Source: Apricaphanius iberus (Eukaryota; Chordata; Actinopteri; Cyprinodontiformes; Aphaniidae). From it: a DNA stretch of 64,000 bases. The notes beneath the pieces are model-generated. The model searched no databases and had not been told where the DNA came from. It saw nothing but the letters and a program-made list of their open reading frames with translations. The stretch's first letter is position 1. Each line of letters starts with the position of its first letter. Location: assembly GCA_028564705.1 (NCBI GenBank), contig JAPXFQ010000831.1:3534001-3598000 (forward strand). The letters are read 5' to 3'. Shown here in pieces: positions 56,616-64,000 of this stretch. Position numbers and translations under genes: made by a program.

Positions 56616-57437
56616 TGGAAGCCAGTGCTCTATCAAACCCAATGTTCACAGACGCAGAACTAATGAGAGTGACAAAGTATTAAGATCTGGAACTATCCTA
56701 CTGAAACTCTCAGATATCTGAGTAACTCACGAATAAAATTGTATTGTTTGCTACAGCTTTCCAGTAAAAGATGATTTCATCAGTGCATTTTTTAAAATTG
56801 CTTTAACTGTTTCTTTACTGATTGATTTCTTAAACTTCTTGTAAAACACATTAGATTACCAACCAGACTGTCTTCCTGTGTCATGCACCTTGCACCATTT
56901 TTATAGTTACTTAATGGTCAGTTCACAATAAAAACCATACTTTATACATGTATGAGTAGTGGCTACCCATTATGTGTACATGATAGTTTTGGAAAATGTG
57001 AAAGCTTTTAAAGGTTGAATATGGAAAATTTTTCTGAAAAGCTATCTCTTTAAAAAAGTTATACTTCAACAGGGAGTTTAGAGGTGTGCAGAATGAAAGT
57101 GCACCCTTCACTTTAAAAGTTATATTCCACTTAAAATCATGAAAAAAGAACTTTTTCCGACCATCACATTGTGTTTATATTTACGTGTTCCAACAGCGGT
57201 GCGGCATTCCCGGTTGCCAAATACTATTGAAAACAACTGCATGGAGCAACGAGGCATGTAGCCTACTGTAGAAAATGGCGCACTCAGTGCTGTTAGCTGC
57301 GGTGTCTGAGCCCCATAGATTTCATTATCTTTCTCAGAAGAGGCGCGACCTTACAAAGATCTAAAACCAGAGTTAGTTTAGGTGAAGCCTACAACAAATG
57401 GACACAAATCAAAAACTTTCACGGCATCAAAACGTAC

Positions 57438-58000
57438 GTGGAAATTCAATTCAATTCAATTCAGTTTATTTATATAGCGCCGTTTCACAACAGATGTCAT
57501 CTCAAGGCACTTTACAAGAAGAGTTATTACAATACAATGTTTAATTTAGAAATTAGAGAACCACAGAAGATTGCGTCGTCTAATTCTCAGCAATCCCTCA
57601 CACTGAGCAAGCACGAAGCGACAGTGGAAAGGAAAAACTCCCTTTTAACAGGAAGAAACCTCCGGCAGAACCAGGCTCAGCACAAGCGGTCATCTGCCGA
57701 GACCGTCTGTGGTTTGGAGAATACAGAACAGAGACACAGAACAGAGACACAGAAAGAGCAACAGAACTGATGCAGAAGTTTGTTGCAGGACGTGGAGAAC
57801 CTTCCGTCACTGCAATGCCATCTTAGTCAGGGTCGTCAAGCAGGGCGGGTCAGGAGCACCTACTGTAGGAAGAGACTAAGAGAAAACAGGTTAGCGCTTG
57901 AATTGACAGCACATCATGCAGTTGGGGAGAAGTAGGAGAGAAAGTAGGAACAGACCCTAATAATGTCCTCCAACAGCCTAGCCTAAAGCAGCATAGTTAC
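57438..58000 (+). repeat. AATTC-rich interspersed repeat inserted in the TTAA element
   Basis: It begins AATTCAATTCAATTCAGTTT, then ATTTATATAGCGCCGTTTCA and 'CTCAAGGCACTTTACAAG'. Later it has GAAAAACTCCCTTTTAACAG and GAAACCTCCGGCAGAACCAG. This is a very common teleost repeat that I cannot assign. An open frame of 110 codons across it is fortuitous. Confidence 0.6.
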
Positions 58001-58428
58001 TAACATTAACCTGTCTCCTAGCTACTAGGAGACCTAGCTACTAACACTTTCTACCTGGCTTACATTACAAATGGTGAAGTTTCTCACGGAGAAAGGTAAG
58101 AAAGCTTGCTAATGGCTAAAGTTAGCTGTCGGTAAAACAGCTTTGCAATACTTGTGTATATGAAGTTGTTCCTTGATATGAGAGCACTGATCATAACCCA
58201 TCACCTTCCACACCGAGTAAACGGAATAAAAAGAAGCAGTTTCCTCCTGCAATTCCCAGTATTGAGAGTGAGGAGTCACGTGCCTATTTGGGCGGGGTCT
58301 GAGTTGGTCGGCCATGATGGTTGGAGACTCTATCGGTTGCAACGCCTTCAGAACTTAACAGTATTGATGCGACTAACATTCCGGAGCTCTTTAATTTTTG
58401 CACCTTTATTATTTCGGCGCGACAGATG

Positions 58429-58787
58429 TGCGAATACAAGGAAAGTACGAAAGTATAGCAATGGAGAGAGTTAAGGCACAAGAAAATGGACCTAACAGGG
58501 ACAAGCTTATACCTACCGCAAAACAGCAGTATTTGGAAAAGCTCTCAGAAATCAAACACACATACGAGCTCCCTGCAGTGGAATGGCACAGAGAGCTGGA
58601 CCATTTGCCTCCGTGCACGTATATGGATATTGTAAATTACCTTGTTTTTGGTGAGAGTTACTACACAATGCAGGAGTTTAAAAGCCACAAGTCTTTGGAA
58701 AGTTACGAGGCTTTCTGCTGTGGCTATGTGCAGGACTTGGCCATCTACAAGCCTGCAGGTGGCGAAAACAGCATTGTACGGGCAAAG
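58429..58787 (+). CDS. Orphan exon of a fish SWIM/YqaJ-type protein
   Basis: An acceptor-like CGCGACAG precedes it, and a donor GCAAAG|GTAATT ends it at 58787. The frame (open from 58398) reads MERVKAQENG..., then ELPAVEWHRELDHLPPCTYM, DIVNYLVFGESYYTMQEFK and HKSLESYEAFCCGYVQDLAI. Exons of this kind in many fish proteins precede a SWIM zinc finger (CxCxnCxH) and a YqaJ-like nuclease domain. Neither domain follows in the next 5 kb, so this is a partial gene: a broken mobile-element gene or a single retained exon. The family assignment is from memory of the family pattern, with moderate certainty. The frame is clean, which argues for youth or constraint. Confidence 0.6.
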
Positions 58788-59869
58788 GTAATTTTTCTCA
58801 GCATGGGTTTTAGTGCTTCGTAATTACATTGCATTTAGCAGACACTTTTTGGCCAAAATGACAAAGTAATTTAATGCGACTGCTTTGTCAACACTAGCTT
58901 GTAACAAGATGTTCAATGTACACAAACATTTTGATGTAGGCTCAAACTGTGTACCGTATCTTTAGGTATTTCGTTGAAATTTGATATTAACACAATGACA
59001 CATTCTGTACCAGGCATAGACTATATGGCACCAGTATTTTTTGTTGGGAGCTGACAAACTGGTTCTGGGTTGGCTAGGGTGTGATTGCAAGATTTAAATG
59101 TCCTGGTTAGATTAACCCTTTTTTGCCACACTGGCAGCAGTAGTTGCCGAAGTGTATTACTGTCATTTTTGACTCACAATCAGGTCAGAGACTTGCTCTC
59201 CTTGATGCTGTGTCCATTTTGGTACCCTAAAAAACTTTATTCAGTTGTTCCTATGTTTTCCATATGCATCATGTGTGGTACTAGAGACATTTTTAACAGA
59301 ACCTCCTCTACTATCGAGTTAACAACACACTAAACAGTCACGGTTTGCCGCTTGAAACAAGCCAACATGGCGGTATCGAGGGGAGGGGCTCTGTACTATG
59401 ACGACAACTCCTCACTCTCAATAGGAGGCTCGTTTTCACGGCTGCAGTGAGTGGCTATTATAAAGACTTTTCTAGCTAGCTCTTTGAATTGACATATGTC
59501 TCCAACCATACACCTCAGTCAAAAACACATGCTATGAAATCTGTTGGATGTTCATGTAAATTCTAAAGTAAAACTTATGACTTTTATAGAGGACAAAACC
59601 TAGAGGAGTGGAGGATACCACTCAGATACCGAAATAAGATGCCTAGTGGACAGCTATAAAAGCTTACTGTTGCCTTTGACCCATATTCTGTTGTAATTAT
59701 TTTTCGTTTTATATTTTAAACTTATTAGTACAAAATAGTCCTTACCCTGTAAGATTTTTCGCTGGACATGATGCTGGCTGGTTACAGCAACAAAATTGGC
59801 ATCCAGACGGCGGTTTTGTTATTGCAACTACAACCTTTGGTGGCTATGTTCCATATTCAACCTTTAACC

Positions 59870-61170
59870 TGTTTTGGTTTCATCTCAACAGGACACAGAA
59901 AAACATCAGCTGACACTACTGGTATATAAGTTATTTAAATAAATTTCACTATGTGAGCCACAACTGTGACTCCACAGTTGCAGCCTTCAGATGCCTGTTA
60001 GGTGTTCCGACGTTAAGCGTGAAACAGATTCTGTTAAAGCAGACTCAAATCCCCACATTTAATCACACAGCTGCTGGTAGACCTCCAGGTCCCAGATTCC
60101 AAACAAGGCTGACCTAGCTGCTCAGCTTGGTCATTTCTCCCAGGTCTCATCTCATAAGCACAAGGATAAGAAGGAGCCATTCCCTGCAGCGATGGTTTCG
60201 GGAGGAGAGGGAGGGTGAAATCTTGCAACGACATGGGATCTGTCCTGATTTTTGCTTTGCCCTATTTGCTATTAGCTTCTTCAGCTGTCAGTTAAGAGAC
60301 GATAGGAAGAGATGACCAGAATAAAAATGTTTGTACCAGATTAACTTGCTGTTCGATTTGATTTGAACAAAGAAAATAGTGTCTGCATGCAAAAGCAGCA
60401 GAAAGCCAATTTTAGTCTGATTTACGATACAAGAATTGTTAGAGGATGGTTTTGCTCTTTAAAGCAGTATTTATCATTATACCAAAAATCATCAAAAAAG
60501 GAAATTCCAGCAGATGTATTCTGCTTTAATGTATTTTGGCTCAACTCTGATGCATTATTTAATAATGTCAAACTCAAAGACATAACATAACCCAAATTGG
60601 GTTATTTTGCTAACACCATCCTGGGTCAGACATGTATTGGTCCAGGGCTGCGTTGATTTAACACAACACTGTTAGGTGAGGTGTTTGAACCAGCATTTTG
60701 TTAGGCTACCCTAACAGGCATCCCTAAAAAGAGGTAAGGCAACAAAAGAAATGGTAGAAAAGAACTAAATAACTAAACAACTAATAAATGGGTGAACATA
60801 AATTAGTTTAATCCATTCATTCATTCTCTATGCTTTCTTTATCTTTGCAGGGTTGCAGAAGGGCATGGAAACCCGAATAACCAGGAAGAACCTAAATATG
60901 CACATCAGAGAACATCCAAACTCCACCTATAAAAACTGTATCCCTGTGCAGCTTTAAATTATTTTTTGTTTTATATTCATTTTAATAAATAAAACAAATA
61001 AATAAATGTAATCACCTGTATATCCATTATTGAGGTTTCTCTAGCCATCTCTGTTAGTATTTCTTTCTTTTTTTTCACATTGAAATTATCATTTACATTT
61101 TTTGCAATATTTGAAGATGTTTGCTAATATGGGTGAACACATTTAGTAACATCTCATTTTGATCATAAAC
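59870..61170. other. Intergenic, mostly unexplained
   Basis: AT-rich DNA with no gene seen. It contains copy B of an unclassified repeat (60225-60325). Confidence 0.5.
60225..60325 (+). repeat. Unclassified interspersed repeat, copy B
   Basis: Diverged direct copy of 55745-55850, sharing the order of motifs ACGACNTGGGA, CTGAT.TTTGCTTTGCCC and CAGCTGTCAG. Perhaps 75% identical by eye. Confidence 0.5.
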
Positions 61171-61443
61171 AGTTTCTGCATGGAGTTTATATGTTCCCCC
61201 CTCGTACGCCGGCTTCCTCCCACAGTCCAAAAACATGACTGTCAGGTTAATTGATCACTCTAAATTGCCCTTAGGTGAAGGTGTGTGCGTGCATGGTTAT
61301 TTGTCCTGTCTGTCTCTATGTGGCCCTGTGATGGACTGGCGACCTGTCCAGGGTGTACCCCGCCTCTCGCCTGTTGACAGCTGGAGACAGGCACCAGCCC
61401 TCCGCGACCCCTGGAGGACTAAGCGGTTCAGAAAATGGATGGC
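61171..61443 (+). mobile_element. 5'-truncated copy of the tRNA-derived SINE
   Basis: It starts at TTTCTGCATGGAGTTTATAT, lacking the tRNA-like head with boxes A and B. It continues through CTCCTCGTACGCCGG-like and GGGTGTACCCCGCCTCTCGC sequence to AGAAAATGGATGG. Same body as 48376-48727. Confidence 0.75.
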
Positions 61444-61571
61444 TGAGGGAGAGGACTCTTAGAGCTGCAACTCCAGGAAGTGGAGCAATCCATCTGGGTG
61501 CTGGAAGCAGGGACTTGATTCTGAAGAAGATCAAAGATGACTAAAAGCTCTAATACCAATATAACAGTTTT

Positions 61572-61887
61572 TGTTAGGGAGCATTAATTTAGACATTTGT
61601 GTTGTAGTTATAATTTGCTGACTTAATTAGTTCCGTATGTATGTTCATTGTTTGTCTTAGTCTCATCCCCCTCCCCCCTCCTCGTTCTCCTCGTAGGCCA
61701 GACTTTGTGTATAAATTCACCTGTCTGTTCTTTGTGAGAGTTCAGTCTTTTGTTTGTTAGTGTTAGACATGTGTTTCTATGTTTTTGATAGATTTCTGAT
61801 GGATATTTGTTAAATATCTTTTGGAAAAATAAATGGAGACTAAGTTTTTATACCTTTGTCCTGGTGTCAACTGCTTGGTCCCTGACA
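61572..61887 (+). mobile_element. Solo LTR-like segment
   Basis: It begins TGTTAGGGA and ends TCCCTGACA (short inverted ends, TG...CA). It has a TATA-like TGTATAAATTC near 61707 and AATAAA near 61829, in LTR order. No internal retroelement genes and no clear 4-6 bp duplication were seen, so it is either a solo LTR or a fragment. Ty3/Gypsy or ERV origin cannot be told. Confidence 0.5.
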
Positions 61888-62873
61888 TCCATCCATCCAT
61901 TGGGGTGAAAAAGAACCAAAAAAAAGAATTCTCTGCAGACACTCACCCACACAGTTAGTGGTACAGTGAGATCTCTTGCATGTACATAAGTGACATTGTT
62001 GCTGAGGCCGTTGTTCTAAAAGGAGTTCAGGTAAGAACAGTATATCCTGCCATCATAAGTAGTTTGCACTATTCAGAGTTGAATAATTTGTGTTTGTGTT
62101 ATTGAATCATGCTTTTCTTCTTTTAGCTTCCAAGTCCTTGGGTTATAGTTCAACTCTTTGTGTGTTATTTAGCATCCCTCCCCTAATTTTCTCTGCTTCA
62201 TCCCTGCAACAGCTGTACCACATTTCGATCACCTGGTTCTTTTGTCACTTTCCATCCCTGCCTCAATATCTAAGCTCTTGATTTTTTCACGATCCATTGC
62301 TGATTTATTTGTTTCCATTATCTGTACATCTGTTCATGTTATTTGTGTTTGAGTGTGCACAATATTTACTGTAGAGCAATCAGACTGTCACTGTATCGAA
62401 ACCTGCAAGCTTTGGTTAATTTCCTGAATTTTGCAAGTGAAAGTCAGCACCTAGTTTCTGCTTCAACTGCCGACATTATAGTTTCGCCCCTAAAATGTGT
62501 GCACTTTTTTTCCTGTCTGATTACATTATGTCATTTAATAACTGGTTACAGGTGGTTATTTTCAAATTTACTTTCAATCTAACAAATACGACCTAGTATA
62601 TAAAAAAAATAATTCATTCAAATGTACATTTTTTTTGTAACCTCATTCTTAAATAACTGTTGATCTGAGGGAATAAATATCAATACACTACAAATACTGG
62701 CGTGACTTGCTTGCCTATGTAAATATTTGCAGCTTGATCTCACATCTTCCAGGCCTGGACTACAATTCAGACTGTTCCAAAAATTAATCACAAAAACATA
62801 CCAATATTTTTTCTTTCATTTCTTTCTCCTCGTCACATGTCTCTCAGTGCTCTTTCAGTTCTTTTACTCCTCT

Positions 62874-63540
62874 GGGGTCTCATTTATCAAACTTTACGCA
62901 GAATCTATGGGAGATTTTTTTTGCCATTTATTGAGAGAATACAATTACAATTTGGGAGAGTGTTATTTGTTCTTCCTCAAAACCTGTAATGCTTGTGCTC
63001 CAAACTTCTGCTCTTTCTCAGATATTCTCTCTTCTCTCTCAAATTCTGTTTCTTGCTCAGAGATTTTCTCCTCGCTTGCAAAGTGTATCTCTGCGCTCAT
63101 GAACCTCTTCTCTCTTGTTACGGATTCTGTGTACCCGCTCGCGGATCGTGAAGTGTCATCGCCTAGCAACCATTCCAGCCAATAGAATGATAGTTATCCT
63201 AATATGGTAGTAGGCTGCTTTAGGGTGTGTTTTGTTTTTTCTGTGTGTTAGCCTGCAACTAAAATTTACTGCACCTGGTGGGGTTACTGGATAAAGAGAA
63301 GCCACTTTAACTTGAACAGGGATCAACAACACAAAACCCTCAAGTAAATTATTTTACTTTAATGCTTACTAGTTTTTGAATGTCATTTAGTTATCAGTCT
63401 GTTAGTTTTGAAATTCCTTCTTCACAAAAATATGTAGGAACTAAACGGTAGCATTTGAAATAAAATTACTTGGCGTTGAAAGTCGCTTACGTGGTCAGAC
63501 CCCGCTTTGTGCATAAGCAAGCTTTATAAATGAGATCCCT
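62874..63540. mobile_element. CTCATTTAT-ended MITE
   Basis: The left GGGGTCTCATTTATCAAAC and the right GCTTTATAAATGAGATCCC are inverted. Inside are CT-rich repeats of TCTCTCAAATTCTG and TTCTCAGAT type that create misleading open frames on both strands. No transposase. Confidence 0.6.
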
Positions 63541-63773
63541 GTTCTCCAATTCTGCCCTTCTGTATCTGTTCTTGTCCGCCTCCATCCCATTTTTTTTCTC
63601 CTCTTAGAAAAGGTGCAATGAATTTATGTAAACTTTACTAATACCTTGAAGTATTATTTCTAATATTGGAATTGTGCCCATTGAATGCTGATTGGATAGC
63701 ATTGTTGAATTATTACTGATCCTAACATTCAAGAACCATTACCTTACCCTAATTTAACTATGTTCCTAATCTT

Positions 63774-64000
63774 AATGGTGCGTTCACACCAAATCATCAA
63801 AAACGCACTGCACACCCCTAGTTGGACGCTTGAACATTTGCACCTTAATACAGGTCCATAGCGATATGGATACTGTTGGATTACACAGAGCCATCGGGGG
63901 CGCTATGCTGCCCTCTTCCACCGGATGTCGACCAAGTGAACCAATAAATAGGACCGCCCCTTCCTGTTGACTTTCCTTCTGAATCAACCTGTGGCGGGAG
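63774..64000 (+). mobile_element. Left part of a Harbinger-like MITE, cut by window end
   Basis: TAATGGTGCGTTCACACCAAA resembles the terminus of the MITE at 12054. The right end lies beyond the window. Confidence 0.5.

Larger units (their letters stand above)
44226..57011. other. Intergenic region downstream of SNX14, no host gene seen
   Basis: I see no multi-exon host gene on either strand. The mammalian neighbour on this side would be NT5E, but no exon of it is recognised. The space is filled by the mobile elements listed separately. The stretches 45870-46690, 51420-52850 and 53460-55050 are AT-rich and unexplained beyond short low-complexity tracts. Confidence 0.6.
57012..59863 (+). mobile_element. 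TTAA-flanked inverted-repeat element with SWIM/YqaJ-type exon
   Basis: TTAAAGGTTGAATATGGAA at 57008-57026 and its exact reverse complement at 59849-59867 bound a 2.85-kb unit. TTAA at both edges suggests a TTAA target duplication (57008-57011 and 59864-59867), as in Kolobok or piggyBac. Inside lie promoter-like GC-rich segments with ATGGCG/YY1-like sites (57284, 58314, 59367), a 17-bp internal inverted repeat, an inserted AATTC-repeat element (57438-58000) and the exon at about 58429-58787. No transposase catalytic domain is seen, so it looks non-autonomous or decayed. Linking boundaries and exon into one element is inference. Confidence 0.55.

Noticed and set aside
57438..57770. 110-codon open frame
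   Set aside because: It covers a common AATTC-type teleost repeat with low-complexity Glu/Thr/Arg text and has no known domain.
62727..63185. 152-codon open frame rich in Phe/Leu/Ser
   Set aside because: It lies mostly inside a CTCATTTAT-ended MITE. The CT-rich repeats open frames on both strands, and there are no domain or splice signals.
44226..64000. NT5E exons expected by mammalian synteny
   Set aside because: No frame on the minus strand shows 5'-nucleotidase motifs. It is absent from the window or lies beyond it.

Overview
The window is vertebrate, almost certainly teleost, nuclear DNA. The evidence is spliced genes with GT-AG introns, AT-rich introns, many Tc1/mariner, hAT, Harbinger-like and L2-like repeats of teleost type, and two adjacent genes in the order known from vertebrates. 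I cannot name the species; a percomorph or killifish-like fish is only a guess.

Two protein-coding genes lie head-to-tail on the + strand. SYNCRIP (hnRNP Q) has 11 coding exons between 837 and 5787, a 3'UTR to about 7.3 kb with AATAAA signals at 7240 and 7290, and an upstream non-coding exon probably outside the window. SNX14 (sorting nexin 14) has 29 coding exons between 10079 and 43512, with a GC-rich promoter/leader at 9.64-10.08 kb and AATAAA signals at 44199 and 44216. Joined in frame, the exons give about 544 and 939 residues, and every junction keeps phase. The same two genes are neighbours in mammals (human 6q14), so this is conserved synteny. They have no obvious joint function: SYNCRIP binds mRNA, and SNX14 is an ER-anchored lipid and membrane-contact protein.

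The SNX14 introns are loaded with repeats: Tc1-like remnants (10.8-11.9, 16.0-16.5, 25.3-25.9, 28.2-29.9, 31.4-32.2, 37.3-37.9, 40.0-40.8 and 41.2-42.7 kb), a Harbinger-type MITE with TTA duplications (12.05-12.46 kb), a hAT MITE with an 8-bp duplication nested inside a Tc1 relic (29.07-29.70 kb), a 1.5-kb foldback element (33.4-34.9 kb), an L2-like LINE tail (26.0-26.6 kb) and an unexplained GC-rich island that reads as coding on the minus strand (26.85-27.35 kb).

From 44.2 to 64 kb I find no host gene. The stretch is a mosaic of mobile elements: a tRNA-derived SINE with 12-bp duplications inside a LINE tail, a Tcb/Tc1-type transposon whose transposase is open except for one TGA, a hAT remnant with a TTF-type N-terminus, L2 tails, a solo-LTR-like segment and several MITEs. 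The most unusual object is at 57.0-59.9 kb. A 19-bp perfect terminal inverted repeat, with TTAA at each end, encloses a clean exon that resembles the N-terminal part of the fish SWIM/YqaJ-nuclease proteins. It also holds an internal 17-bp inverted repeat over two promoter-like, YY1-like sites.
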